64,000 nucleotides of DNA from Aquabacterium sp. (lineage in GTDB: Bacteria; Pseudomonadota; Gammaproteobacteria; Burkholderiales; Burkholderiaceae_C): assembly GCF_016234775.1 (NCBI RefSeq), contig NZ_JACRAH010000051.1:55240-119239 (forward strand), read 5' to 3'. Below the pieces are notes generated by a model. It ran no database searches and was not told where the DNA came from. It saw only the letters and a list, made by a program, of their open reading frames with translations. Below, piece by piece: positions 38,284-47,995 of the stretch (position 1 is the stretch's first letter; every line of letters starts with the position of its first letter). The position numbers and the translations under genes are program-made.

Positions 38284-41200
38284 TCAGGCCAGCACCACCA
38301 CACTCTGACCTGCAGACACGCCGCTGCCTTCCTGGCAGCGCACCTGCAGCACCTTGCCTGCAGCGGGCGCCAGGACCGGGAACTCCATCTTCATGGATTC
38401 AACCACGGCGAGCGTCTGGCCTTCCTGCACCTCGTCGCCTTCCTTGACGAGCACCTGCCACACGCTGCCCGGGACGGGGCTGCCGACGGCGGTGGCACCT
38501 TCCGGCAGCGCATCTGCGTCGCGCGCGGGTGCTTGATCGGGCTCGCTGAGGCTGCCGTCCTGCCCGGAGACCTTCCAGCGTTCGCGCTCGGCATCGAAGG
38601 CGGCTTGCTGGGCCTGCTTGAAGGCCGTGATGCTGGCGGCCTCGTCGTTCAGGAAGCGCTGGTAGTCACGCAGGCTGAAGCGGCCTTCTTCGATCTTCAG
38701 CTTCATGCGGCCGGCCGGGAAGTCGCGGCGCATCTGGGCCAGTTCGGCCTCGCTGACCGGGTAGAAGCGGATCTGATCGAAGAAGCGCAGCAGCCAGGGC
38801 TTGCCGGCTTCGAAGTCGGCTGCCCCGTGTCGGGTGTCGCGCCAGCGGTTCCACATCTGCACGGTGCGGCCCACGAACTGGTAGCCGCCAGGGCCTTCCA
38901 TGCCATAGACGCACATGTAGGCGCCGCCAATGCCCACGGCGTTCTCGGGCGTCCAGGTGCGGGCGGGGTTGTACTTGGTGGTGACCAGGCGGTGGCGTGG
39001 GTCCAGCGGCGTGGCCACCGGGGCACCCAGGTAGACATCGCCCAGACCCATCACGATGTAGCTCGCGTCAAAGACGATGCGCTTGACGTCGTCAATGCTG
39101 TCCAGCCCGTTGATGCGGCGGATGAACTCGATGTTGCTGGGGCACCAGGGGGCGTCGGGGCGCACGGACTGCATGTACTTCTCGATGGCCAGGCGCGTGG
39201 CGCTGTCATCCCATGACAAGGGCAGCCACACGGTGCGCGTGGGCACCGAGATGTCGTCGCTGGCGGCCAGCGTGGCTTCGGCCTGGTTGATCGCGGTCAG
39301 CAGTTGCGTGCGGGGCAGGGCCATCGGATCGAAGTGGATCTGCAGGGAGCGGATGCCCGGCGTCATGTCGACGATGCCGGGCAGCTTGCCTTGATCTCGC
39401 AGGGCCTGCAGGGCGGTCATCACGGCATGCACGTGCAAGCGCAGCGTCAGGTCCAGCTGCAGGGGGCCGTATTCGACGAGCACGTAGCGGTCACCGGCCT
39501 GGCGGATCACGCGGTCAGCCTGGGTGTCGATGATGGGTGACAGGCTTCTCGTGACTTCATGCGCGGGCACGCCTTGTGGCAAGGCGGGGGCGCTGATCGC
39601 TGCTGTGTGGCCACGTTGCGCGCCAACGGAGGCCACCAGCGTATCCACGGCCTGTTGCATGGCTTCGGCTTGCGCCAAGGTGATGGCATGAAAGCGCACC
39701 GTGTCACCCGCCTTGAGTTGGCCCAGCTTCCAGCGCTCGGCGCCCACGACCACGGCCGGGCACACGAAGCCGCCCAGGCTGGGGCCGTCCGGGCCGAGGA
39801 TCACGGGCATGTCGCCGGTGAAGTCGATGGCGCCGATGGCGTAGGCGTTGTCGTGGATGTTGGAGGGGTGCAGGCCGGCTTCACCGCCGTCCGTGCGCGC
39901 CCAGTGCGGTTTGGGGCCGATCAGGCGCACGCCGGTGCGGCTGCTGTTGTAGTGAACCTGGTAATCGGTCGAGAAGAAGACGGCGATGTCATCGGGCGTG
40001 AAGAAATCCGGCGAGCCATGCGGGCCGTACATCACGCCGATGTCCCAATGGCGGCTGAGCGTGGGGGAGAGCTCCTGGGGCAGGGCGTGAGCCGGGTGGC
40101 TGGGCGAGCTCAAGGACAGGTCACCGAAGGCGGGCGAGCCGGCAGGCGCTGCGCTCACATGCAGCATGTCGCCGGTTCGCAAGGTGCGGCCGGCATGGCC
40201 GCCGAACTGGCCCAGCGTGAAGGTGCTGCGGCTGCCCAGGTACAGCGGCACATCCAGCCCGCCTTGTGTGGCGAGGTAGGTGCGTGCGCCCCCTTCGGCC
40301 AGTGGCGCTGTGCCCAGCTTCAGGGTACTGCCCGCCTTGATGGGCAAGGCACGGTTGAAGGCTTGATCGGTACTCAGCACGATGCCGTTCAGGGTCACGG
40401 GCATGGGGGCACCCGTGAGGGCCACCACCATGTCGGCATGGAAGCGCAGGGCGGGGCCACCCACGGTGCACTCCAGCGCGGCCACGCCTTGTTCGTTGCC
40501 GACCAGCTTGTTGGCCAGTCGCAGGTGCAGGTCGTCCATGGGGCCTGAGGGGGGCACGCCCACATCCCAGTAGCCGGTGCGGCCGGGCCAGTCCTGCACG
40601 GTGGTCTGCACGCCGCCGTCCAGCACCTCGATGGCACGCGGGTGCCAATCGAACTGCCCCAAAGTGCGCGTGACGATCTCGCCTTGCGCGAACACGGGCG
40701 CAGCTGTCACAGCGCGCAGGTAGCGCAGATTGGTCTCGATGCCGGCCAGGCTGGTCTCGGCCAGGGCCTTTTGCAGCTTGTGCACGGCTTCTTCACGCGT
40801 GTCGCCCGTGACGATGAGCTTGGCCAGCATGGGGTCGTAGTAGGGCGGCACATCGGTGCCACGCTCCACCCAGCCGTCCAGCCGCACGTCTTCAGGGAAT
40901 ACCACTTCGGTGAGCACGCCCGCGCTGGGCTGGAAGTTGCGCGCCGGGTCTTCGGCATACAGGCGCACCTGGATGGAGGCGCCCTTGGGCTTGGGCGCGT
41001 ACAAGGGCCATTGATCGCCGCGGGCCAGGCGCACCATCCACTCCACCAGGTCGACCCCGGTGACCTGTTCGGTCACACCATGTTCCACCTGCAGGCGGGT
41101 GTTGACCTCCAGGAAGTAGAAGGCGCCCGTGTCGGCGTCGAGCACGTATTCCACCGTGCCGGCCGAGCGGTAGGATACCGCCTCGCCCAGGCGCACGGCG

Positions 41201-41997
41201 GCTTCCAGCAGGGCCTGGCGCGTGTCGGGTGCCAGGCCAGGTGCGGGCGTCTCTTCGATCACCTTCTGATTGCGACGCTGGGCCGAGCAGTCGCGCTCGC
41301 CCAGGGCCACGACTTGGCCCAGGCCATTGCCGAACAACTGCACCTCGATGTGGCGGGCACGCTCCACGAATTTTTCCAGAAACAGGCCGGCGTCCTTGAA
41401 GTTGGCTTGCGCCAGCCGGGCCACGGCTTCATAGGCCGCGTCCAGCTCGGCTTCATTGCGTACCAGGCGCATGCCGATGCCACCGCCGCCGGCCGTGCTT
41501 TTCAGCATCACCGGGTAGCCGATGCGTGCGGCTTGCGTGCGGGCGTCTGCGGCATCCGCCAGCAGATCGCTGCCAGGCAGCAGGGGCACGCCATGTTGTT
41601 GGGCCAGCTCACGCGCGGTGTGCTTGAGCCCGAAAGCCAGCATCTGCTTGGCGGTGGGGCCGATGAAGGCGATGCCGGCTTCCTCGCAGGCCTGGGCAAA
41701 GCCCGGGTTTTCTGACAGGAAGCCGTAGCCGGGGTGGATGGCGCCGGCGCCCGTCTGCCTGGCGACGTCCAGAATGCGGGCCACGTCCAGATAGCTTTGT
41801 GCAGCAGGGGCGGGCCCGATGCACACGGCCTCATCGGCCATGGCCACATGACGGGCATCGGCATCGGCTTCGGAATACACGGCCACGCTGCGCAGCCCCA
41901 TCTTGCGCAAGGTGCGGATGATGCGGCAGGCGATGGCGCCCCGGTTGGCGATGAGAACGGTGGTGAAGCCCTTGGCTTGTGGCGAGGTGTCAGTCAT
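38284..41997 (-). CDS. Biotin-dependent urea/guanidine carboxylase
   Basis: Multidomain protein of 1,237 residues: biotin carboxylase (about 10-460), carboxyltransferase regions of the AHS2/KipI-KipA type (about 470-1000), and a C-terminal biotinyl domain with ESMKMEF, so biotin is on Lys1203. Annotated as urea carboxylase in most databases, but enzymes behind a guanidine-I riboswitch and next to UAAP1/UAAP2 are reported to act as guanidine carboxylases. The context here supports guanidine. The product carboxyguanidine would be deiminated by the two upstream gene products to allophanate. No allophanate hydrolase gene is next to it. It begins 6 bp after UAAP2. Confidence 0.92.
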   Translation of the reverse strand: MTDTSPQAKGFTTVLIANRGAIACRIIRTLRKMGLRSVAVYSEADADARHVAMADEAVCIGPAPAAQSYLDVARILDVARQTGAGAIHPGYGFLSENPGFAQACEEAGIAFIGPTAKQMLAFGLKHTARELAQQHGVPLLPGSDLLADAADARTQAARIGYPVMLKSTAGGGGIGMRLVRNEAELDAAYEAVARLAQANFKDAGLFLEKFVERARHIEVQLFGNGLGQVVALGERDCSAQRRNQKVIEETPAPGLAPDTRQALLEAAVRLGEAVSYRSAGTVEYVLDADTGAFYFLEVNTRLQVEHGVTEQVTGVDLVEWMVRLARGDQWPLYAPKPKGASIQVRLYAEDPARNFQPSAGVLTEVVFPEDVRLDGWVERGTDVPPYYDPMLAKLIVTGDTREEAVHKLQKALAETSLAGIETNLRYLRAVTAAPVFAQGEIVTRTLGQFDWHPRAIEVLDGGVQTTVQDWPGRTGYWDVGVPPSGPMDDLHLRLANKLVGNEQGVAALECTVGGPALRFHADMVVALTGAPMPVTLNGIVLSTDQAFNRALPIKAGSTLKLGTAPLAEGGARTYLATQGGLDVPLYLGSRSTFTLGQFGGHAGRTLRTGDMLHVSAAPAGSPAFGDLSLSSPSHPAHALPQELSPTLSRHWDIGVMYGPHGSPDFFTPDDIAVFFSTDYQVHYNSSRTGVRLIGPKPHWARTDGGEAGLHPSNIHDNAYAIGAIDFTGDMPVILGPDGPSLGGFVCPAVVVGAERWKLGQLKAGDTVRFHAITLAQAEAMQQAVDTLVASVGAQRGHTAAISAPALPQGVPAHEVTRSLSPIIDTQADRVIRQAGDRYVLVEYGPLQLDLTLRLHVHAVMTALQALRDQGKLPGIVDMTPGIRSLQIHFDPMALPRTQLLTAINQAEATLAASDDISVPTRTVWLPLSWDDSATRLAIEKYMQSVRPDAPWCPSNIEFIRRINGLDSIDDVKRIVFDASYIVMGLGDVYLGAPVATPLDPRHRLVTTKYNPARTWTPENAVGIGGAYMCVYGMEGPGGYQFVGRTVQMWNRWRDTRHGAADFEAGKPWLLRFFDQIRFYPVSEAELAQMRRDFPAGRMKLKIEEGRFSLRDYQRFLNDEAASITAFKQAQQAAFDAERERWKVSGQDGSLSEPDQAPARDADALPEGATAVGSPVPGSVWQVLVKEGDEVQEGQTLAVVESMKMEFPVLAPAAGKVLQVRCQEGSGVSAGQSVVVLA

Positions 41998-42003
41998 GCT
42001 CGT

Positions 42004-42687
42004 TCAGTCCCAGACCAGGAATTGCGCGGGGGTGGGGTTGTAGGCGTTGCACGGGTTGTTGAGCTGCGGGCAGTTCGACACCAGCATCAGGATGTCCATC
42101 TCGGCGCGCAGCTCCACGTACTTGCCCGAGCCCGACACCCCATCTGCAAAGGTGAGCTGGCCATCCTCGGTGACCGGCACGTTCATGAAGAAGTTGACGT
42201 TGGGCACCAGATCGCGCTTGCCCAGGCCGATGTCGGCGTGCTGCAGGGCGATGAGGTAGTTGTCGCGGCAGCTGTGCATGAATTTTTTTTGCAAGGCGTA
42301 GCGCACGGTGTTGCTCTCTGCCGCGCAGGCGCCACCCAGGGTGTCATGCCGCCCGCAGGTGTCGGCCACGATGGTGAGCATGGGGTTGCCTTCGCTGGAC
42401 ATCAGCACCGAGCCCGTGGTCAGGTAGATGCCACCCTGGCTGAGCATGGTGTCCGTGGCGCTGTAGTGCTCGGCCGCGTCGTTGGCGTTGTAGAAGATCA
42501 CATCGACCGCCTGGTTGCCTTCCAGATCGACGATGCGCAGGGTCTGCCCCTGGGCGATGTGCAGCAGATGGGGCTCACCCGATGGCAGCACGTGGTTGAC
42601 CACGGCTTGGGCTGGGTCGAGCGGGCTTTCCTGGATGCGCACGGCCGTCGCGGCGGCGGTGTTCATGTTGTCTGCGGTGGCGTTCAT
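42004..42687 (-). CDS. DUF1989 protein, urea-amidolyase-associated protein 2 (carboxyguanidine deiminase subunit)
   Basis: Protein of 227 residues in the DUF1989 family. Conserved segments are EGNQAVDVIFYNANDAAEHYSA (near 58) and GGACAAESNTVRY (near 130). In studied cases the two UAAP proteins form carboxyguanidine deiminase (CgdAB), which releases ammonia from carboxyguanidine. ATG 42687 follows GGAG 15 bp after UAAP1. Confidence 0.85.
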   Translation of the reverse strand: MNATADNMNTAAATAVRIQESPLDPAQAVVNHVLPSGEPHLLHIAQGQTLRIVDLEGNQAVDVIFYNANDAAEHYSATDTMLSQGGIYLTTGSVLMSSEGNPMLTIVADTCGRHDTLGGACAAESNTVRYALQKKFMHSCRDNYLIALQHADIGLGKRDLVPNVNFFMNVPVTEDGQLTFADGVSGSGKYVELRAEMDILMLVSNCPQLNNPCNAYNPTPAQFLVWD

Positions 42688-42702
42688 GGTGGGCGCTCCG
42701 GT

Positions 42703-43608
42703 TCAGAGGTAAGTCATGTCGGCGTTGTGCAGTGCACGCGCGCACTCAGGGCGGAAGGCGCGGTTGAAGTCGTCCTTGGGCGCAGGGCCTGACTTCCAGG
42801 CGGCCAGCCCGACCTTGCCGGGGGCGTAGTCAGGGCGTGGGTCCAGCGGGTGTGGCGCGGTGGAAAACGCGATCAGCGTGTCCATGTCGAAGCGCAACTC
42901 CACCATGGCGCCTGCGGCAGCGTGGCCGGGCGCAAACTGGAAGCGGCCTTCGGCATCCACCGATACCTTGCTGAAGAAGTTCACCGGCGCAATCAGATCG
43001 CGGCGGCTCAAGCCGTACTTGCCGATCTCGATGAGCAGGCCATCCTTGCCGCTGCGGTACATGGCATTGCGGTGTGTGTGGAAGCTGCGGTCGCCGTATC
43101 TGGCGTGCAGGCGCTCGGCATCCAGCAGACCACCCATGGGGTCGTGCCAGCCCAGGGTGTCTTCGGTGATGCTGGCCAGGGCGCGGCCCATGTCGCTCAT
43201 CAGCACGTGGCCGCGCGTGTAGTGGGCGGTGTGCTGTGCCTTGAGCGAGTCGGGCATGTTGTAGCGCTCGAGCTTTTCCCTGGCGTGGTAGAGCACCATG
43301 CTGAGGTTGGCGCCGGCATCCAGGGCCACCATGCGCAGGCGGCTGCCGCGGGGCATCACGTAAGACCAGTGGCCACCACCGGGCACGACCTCCGACCACA
43401 TCACGCGCTCGGCGGGCAGATCTGGTGCGAAGCGCTGCCAGTGGGGCAGGGCGTCCACGGGCTGATCGGCGGGGGGATTGGCAGGTGCCGTTTCGGTAGA
43501 AGGGGTGCCTGGGGAGCCATGATCGTGGCGACCGCGATCATGGCTCCAGGCACTGTGGTCATCCACCGTGTTGATGGAGGACTGACTACGCTGTTCGTCG
43601 GCTGACAT
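42703..43608 (-). CDS. DUF1989 protein, urea-amidolyase-associated protein 1 (carboxyguanidine deiminase subunit)
   Basis: Partner of the previous protein, 301 residues, with a hydrophilic N-terminal extension of ~70 residues (His/Asp/Ser/Pro rich) before the DUF1989 domain (SEVVPGGGHWSYVMPRGSRLR onward). The long open frame to 43746 passes through the riboswitch and must be discounted; ATG 43608 follows GGAG at good spacing. First gene of the guanidine operon. Confidence 0.85.
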   Translation of the reverse strand: MSADEQRSQSSINTVDDHSAWSHDRGRHDHGSPGTPSTETAPANPPADQPVDALPHWQRFAPDLPAERVMWSEVVPGGGHWSYVMPRGSRLRMVALDAGANLSMVLYHAREKLERYNMPDSLKAQHTAHYTRGHVLMSDMGRALASITEDTLGWHDPMGGLLDAERLHARYGDRSFHTHRNAMYRSGKDGLLIEIGKYGLSRRDLIAPVNFFSKVSVDAEGRFQFAPGHAAAGAMVELRFDMDTLIAFSTAPHPLDPRPDYAPGKVGLAAWKSGPAPKDDFNRAFRPECARALHNADMTYL

Positions 43609-43659
43609 GGGACTGACTCCGGGCAGGTTGGGAAGCACGAGAGAGGACACTTCAAGTGC

Positions 43660-43785
43660 TGAAGCGAACCTCCCGGGCTTTTGTCCCGCCGTGGAGCCAG
43701 TGCCGGCAGTGAACCGACTCGGGCCGGCAGCTCTCGGACCAGTCATCCCGCCATGAGCGGGACCGGAACCCTAGCCACCTTTTCG
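43660..43785 (-). promoter_or_regulatory. Guanidine-I riboswitch (ykkC class)
   Basis: On the minus strand the key ykkC elements occur in order: CTAGGGTTCCG at 43773-43763, ACTGGTCCGAGAG near 43743-43731, and CGGGACAAAAGCCCGGGAG at 43688-43670. Between them are a GC-rich stem (GGTCCCGCTCATGGCGGGAT) and a GCCGGC/GCCGGC stem. The match leaves little doubt. It lies 52 bases before the UAAP1 start and should turn the operon on when guanidine binds. Exact limits are approximate. Confidence 0.93.
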
Positions 43786-43825
43786 AAGCAACGACATGAC
43801 GTCGTTCCTCTCTGGCTTGAATGTA

Positions 43826-43841
43826 AGCAAACTTGATGCCA
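43826..43841 (-). promoter_or_regulatory. Sigma-54 promoter of the guanidine operon
   Basis: TGGCATCAAGTTTGCT on the minus strand matches the consensus TGGCACG-N4-TTGCW at 10 of 12 fixed positions, with GG and GC separated by the required 10 bases. Transcription would start near 43815, about 30 bases before the riboswitch. TGGTGC half-sites at 43881, 43923 and 43973 could be parts of NtrC sites. The region 43842-44101 otherwise shows nothing coding. Confidence 0.6.
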
Positions 43842-44101
43842 GCCCTTTTGCCCCCTTGCCGTCAGGTTTGTGCCTGAAACTGGTGCCAGATCGCCTTGAT
43901 CGCCTGATGGCCTGACATGAAGTGGTGCATCCCCCCGATATGAGGGTGGGAATATGTAGCAGTCTGGCGCATTGGTGCGGCGCATCCAAGGGCGTTCACC
44001 GTGTTGCGGCTTGCGCGTCTTGTCGATACTGAAAGCGTTGCCTTTGGCTTGGCGCCGGGCTTTTCCCGGTGCCAAGCCCTTTCCTGACGGGCGGCCGAAA
44101 A

Positions 44102-45967
44102 ATGCACACCGATCACGCACAAGCCGATCATTTGACCGAACAGGTCCTCTCCGCGAGGACCCGTATGCTTTTTTCGCACATCCCGATGGGCACCACCATT
44201 GCGGCTGGTCTGGGCTGCCTGATCGCCATCATGGTTGACTACATGGTGGCCGAGCCGATGGGTGCCCTGGGGTGGGGCTGGCTGGCTGGTCTGATCGTGC
44301 TCGCTACCATTCACATCACCCGCAGCATCCTGTATTTTCGTGCCAAGGACCGCCAGCATCCCAGGTGGATGCGCAACATCAAATACACCATCTTCGCCCT
44401 GAGTGCCTGGTGGGGCGCCATGTTGTGGATGTTGCCCGTTCGTGGTCATCTCGATTTGCAGGCGACCTTGATCGGCACGCTCTCCGGATTGGCCGCCTGC
44501 GGGGCTTTCATGCTCACGGTAGAACGTTCGGCTGCACGCATCTGGTTGATGCCCATGCTGGCCTCGGTCGCCTTGTATTGCGCTACCTTGAATTCGGTAC
44601 TGGGCCTGTTTGGCGCCATCAGCATCACGGGCTTCATGGGCGTGTTGTGGCTTGAAACAGGGCGGGCGCACCGTCGTGTGGGCGAGCTGCTCTTCTTGCG
44701 CTACACGAACGATCGGATTACCGCGTCGCAAGCAGTGGCCTTGCGCGAGGCGGAGGCGCTCAGCCAGGCCAAGGGTCAGTTCCTGGCCACCATGAGCCAC
44801 GAGATGCGCACGCCCTTGCACGGCATTCTGGGCTTGTCTCGCCTGATTCGCGGTGAGTTGCGCAGCCAGGAGGCCCACGAACGCATGAACCTGCTCGAAT
44901 CGGCCGGGCAGCATCTGCTGGGTGTCATCAACGACGTGCTGGACTACTCCCGCTTGCAGGCCGGCCGCATCGAGCTGTCACCGGCACCGGTGAACCTGCC
45001 CGAACTGGCTCGTGAGGTGACGTCGCTCGCCGCGGTCAACGGCACGGAAAAAGGACTGGATGTGGTGCTGGATTCCGCCTTGCCATCCGACTACCTGGTC
45101 CATGTGGATGGTGGCCGCCTCAAGCAGATCCTGCTCAACCTGCTGGGTAATGCCGTGAAGTTCACGGAGCAGGGGCAGGTGACCATGCGCCTGTTCGAGT
45201 TGCCGCAAGAAGCAGATCAGCCATCGCGCATCGGCCTGGAAGTCAGCGACACCGGCATTGGCATCCCTGAGGATGAACTGGCCCGTGTTTTCGATGCCTT
45301 TCATCAGGTTGACGGACGCTATGAGCGCAAGGCGGCCGGCAGTGGCTTGGGGCTGAGCATCGCGCGCGAGATTTGCGTGGCCATGGGCGGCGAACTGAGC
45401 TGCGACAGCCGACCGGGCGAGGGCTCAACCTTCCGCTGCGTCCTGCCGCTGGCGCGCATGACGGCGCATGTTGCGCAGCTTGCCACCAAGGCGGCACCCA
45501 CCATCACGCCGGTGGCCATGACGCCAGGCAAGGCCCCAACTGCTACGGTGCTGCTGGTGGAAGACAACCCGGTCAATGCGATCGTGGCACTCACCGAACT
45601 CGAGCAGATGGGCTTGCGCGTGGCCCATGCCGAAAACGGTCAGTTGGCGCTGGAGTGGCTGGCCCGACACGAGGCTGACCTGGTGCTCATGGATTGCCAC
45701 ATGCCCCAGATGAACGGCTTCGATGCCACGCGGCACATCCGCATGATCGAGTCACAGCGCGGCGTGGCGCCCGTGCCCATCGTGGCGCTGACCGCCAGCA
45801 CGCAGCAGGAGGTGCAGCAGGAATGCCTGCAGGCGGGCATGAACGATTGCCTGTCCAAGCCTTTCCTGCGCGGGGACTTGCTGCGCGTGGTCAAGCGCTA
45901 CGTGACGGGCGGGGCTCGCCGCTCGGATCGGCAGACCGAACCCATGGCCTTGGCCATGGCGGGCTGA
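44102..45967 (+). CDS. Hybrid sensor histidine kinase / response regulator
   Basis: Membrane sensor of 621 residues. About six hydrophobic segments (25-190) are followed by a linker, HisKA with TMSHEMRTPLHG (phospho-accepting His233), HATPase_c (NAVKFTEQG; DTGIGIPEDE; GSGLGLSI), and a C-terminal receiver with DNPVNA and LVLMDCHMPQMNG (Asp531) and the KPF Lys. ATG 44102 is preferred over an upstream in-frame ATG. No small-molecule sensor domain is recognised; the membrane part may sense. It is divergent from the guanidine operon, but a link is unproven. Confidence 0.92.
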   Translation: MHTDHAQADHLTEQVLSARTRMLFSHIPMGTTIAAGLGCLIAIMVDYMVAEPMGALGWGWLAGLIVLATIHITRSILYFRAKDRQHPRWMRNIKYTIFALSAWWGAMLWMLPVRGHLDLQATLIGTLSGLAACGAFMLTVERSAARIWLMPMLASVALYCATLNSVLGLFGAISITGFMGVLWLETGRAHRRVGELLFLRYTNDRITASQAVALREAEALSQAKGQFLATMSHEMRTPLHGILGLSRLIRGELRSQEAHERMNLLESAGQHLLGVINDVLDYSRLQAGRIELSPAPVNLPELAREVTSLAAVNGTEKGLDVVLDSALPSDYLVHVDGGRLKQILLNLLGNAVKFTEQGQVTMRLFELPQEADQPSRIGLEVSDTGIGIPEDELARVFDAFHQVDGRYERKAAGSGLGLSIAREICVAMGGELSCDSRPGEGSTFRCVLPLARMTAHVAQLATKAAPTITPVAMTPGKAPTATVLLVEDNPVNAIVALTELEQMGLRVAHAENGQLALEWLARHEADLVLMDCHMPQMNGFDATRHIRMIESQRGVAPVPIVALTASTQQEVQQECLQAGMNDCLSKPFLRGDLLRVVKRYVTGGARRSDRQTEPMALAMAG

Positions 45968-45981
45968 AAAGGGCAAGCCTA

Positions 45982-47925
45982 TCAGCGTGTCAGTGCTTCG
46001 GTGCGTTGCATGAGCCAGGCGAGCGGATCATCCTTCAGCAACGGGCTCAGGCGCCTGCGCACCTCGGCGTGATAGCCATTGAGCCAGGCGATTTCATCAT
46101 CACGCATCAGGGACAGGTCGATACAGCGTGTGTCGATCGGGCACAGCGTCAGCGTTTCGAACGCCAGGTACTCGCCGTACTCGGGCGTGCCCGGTGCCGC
46201 ATCGGGAACCGCTGATTCCAGCAGCACATTGAGCACCAGGTTTTCAATGCGGATGCCCCATTGTTTCGGGCGATACAGCGCCGGCTCGATGGACGTGATC
46301 ATGCCGGGCTGCATGGCCATGTTGGCATCGGGCACCGCCTTGGAGATCGACTGCGGCCCTTCGTGCACATTGAGGAAGTAGCCCACGCCGTGGCCCGTGC
46401 CATGCCCGAAGTCCATGCCGTGTTCCCACAGTGGGGCGCGTGCCATGGCGTCCAGCATCGGGGCCAGGGTGCCACGCGGGAAACGCGTGCGCGACAGGCC
46501 CATCGTGCCCTTGAGCACCAGGGTGTAGTCGCGCTTTTGCGCGGCGCTGGGCGTGCCGATAGGCCAGACGCGGGTGATGTCGGTGGTGCCGCCCACGTAC
46601 TGGGCCCCGGAGTCGATCAGCAGCAGACCTTCCTCGCACAGCCCTTGCGGCGTGCTGATCATGGCGTGTGATTCGGCTGTGGCGCGGTAGTGCGGCTGGG
46701 CGCCGTTCGCATTGAAGCCGGCGATGGTGGGAAAGCTCAAGGAGACGTAGCCCGGCTGCTTCGCACGCTCGGCGCTCAGACGCTCATCGATCGTGAGCTC
46801 GCTGATGTGTTCGTGCCCCAGCGCCTGTTCCAGCCAGGCGTAGAAGGTGCACATGGCCGCGCCATCATGCTCCATCGCTTCACGAATGAAGCTGGCTTCT
46901 TCTGGCGTCTTGCGGGATTTGGCCAGCGTGGTCGGGTTGATGGCCTCGACCAGCTTCACACCCGCGGGCACGGCCTCGCGCAAGCCCCAGGTAATGCGCT
47001 TTGGGTCGATCAGCAGCGTGCTGCCATCCGGCAAAGCCTTCATGGCCGACAAGGCCTGGTCGTAGGGGCGCACGGCCACCCCATCGGCAGACAGCCGTGC
47101 CTGCAGTGCCGTGTCGATCTTGCCCTCTGCCACGACCAGGGCGGCGTCATCCAGGCTGATCAGCGCATGGCCCAGGAAGACGGGGTTGTATTCCACGTCG
47201 GCGCCGCGCAGGTTCAGCACCCAGGCGAGATCGTCCAGCGTGGCGATCCAGTGGTGGGTGGCGCCCTTGTCCTTCATGGCCTGGCGCAAGGCGGCCAGCT
47301 TGTCGGCGCGAGGGGTGGCGGCGTAGGGCAGGGCGTGTTCGAACACGGCGGCAGCTGGCAGGGCAGGGCGATCCGGCCAGATGCCGTCAAGCACGTCTTC
47401 GTTGGTGTGCAATTGCCAGCCTTTGATTTTCAGGGCGTCCTGCAAGAGTTGCGTCTGGGCCAGGCCCATCACGGTGCCATCGATCGCCAGCGTGGACGCT
47501 GCAGCCGGTGATGCAAGCCCAGCCTGTGCTGCCAGCCACTGCACATAGGCCGGCACGGCCGGGCCGTCGAGCTTGACCAAGTCTACGCCCGAGCCAGCCA
47601 GTTCGACTTCGGCCTGCTCCCAATAGCGGCTGTCCGTGAACACGGCGGCCTGGGCGGCCGACACCAGCAAGGTGCCCGATGAGCCTGTGAAGCCGCTGAG
47701 CCACACACGACCTTGCCAGCGATCAGGCAGGTATTCGGAGAGGTGGGGGTCGCTGCTCGGAATGAGCACGGCTTGCCAGCCCTTGTTGGCCATGCGCTGG
47801 CGCAGAGCCTGCAAACGAGCGGAAACGGGAGAGGGGGCGGGGCTGGAAGCGGCGGCAGAAGCGTTCACGGCGTGCAGGCGGCGCTGGGAAGCGCGCATGA
47901 GGGACACAAGCCCCCATGTTGCCAT
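45982..47925 (-). CDS. Xaa-Pro aminopeptidase (M24B family)
   Basis: Metallopeptidase of up to 647 residues: two N-terminal creatinase-like domains (about 40-340) and the C-terminal pita-bread domain. Metal-ligand segments are SGAQYVGGTTDITR (Asp pair), GHGTGHGVGYFLNVHE (His), and ITSIEPALY (Glu). The three-domain layout is that of eukaryote-like aminopeptidase P. The first 30 residues are Ala/Ser-rich, so a later start is possible. It converges with the kinase gene with a 14-bp gap. Confidence 0.92.
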   Translation of the reverse strand: MATWGLVSLMRASQRRLHAVNASAAASSPAPSPVSARLQALRQRMANKGWQAVLIPSSDPHLSEYLPDRWQGRVWLSGFTGSSGTLLVSAAQAAVFTDSRYWEQAEVELAGSGVDLVKLDGPAVPAYVQWLAAQAGLASPAAASTLAIDGTVMGLAQTQLLQDALKIKGWQLHTNEDVLDGIWPDRPALPAAAVFEHALPYAATPRADKLAALRQAMKDKGATHHWIATLDDLAWVLNLRGADVEYNPVFLGHALISLDDAALVVAEGKIDTALQARLSADGVAVRPYDQALSAMKALPDGSTLLIDPKRITWGLREAVPAGVKLVEAINPTTLAKSRKTPEEASFIREAMEHDGAAMCTFYAWLEQALGHEHISELTIDERLSAERAKQPGYVSLSFPTIAGFNANGAQPHYRATAESHAMISTPQGLCEEGLLLIDSGAQYVGGTTDITRVWPIGTPSAAQKRDYTLVLKGTMGLSRTRFPRGTLAPMLDAMARAPLWEHGMDFGHGTGHGVGYFLNVHEGPQSISKAVPDANMAMQPGMITSIEPALYRPKQWGIRIENLVLNVLLESAVPDAAPGTPEYGEYLAFETLTLCPIDTRCIDLSLMRDDEIAWLNGYHAEVRRRLSPLLKDDPLAWLMQRTEALTR

Positions 47926-47995
47926 GACAAGGCCGGCCTCAGCCGCGCAAGGGGCAAGCGGTGGCGGGCGTCAGACACCCGGCCACCAGGCTTGC

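Noticed and set aside
43609..43746. N-terminal extension of UAAP1 up to 43746
   Set aside because: This stretch is the guanidine-I riboswitch and leader; the ATG at 43608 has its own ribosome site.
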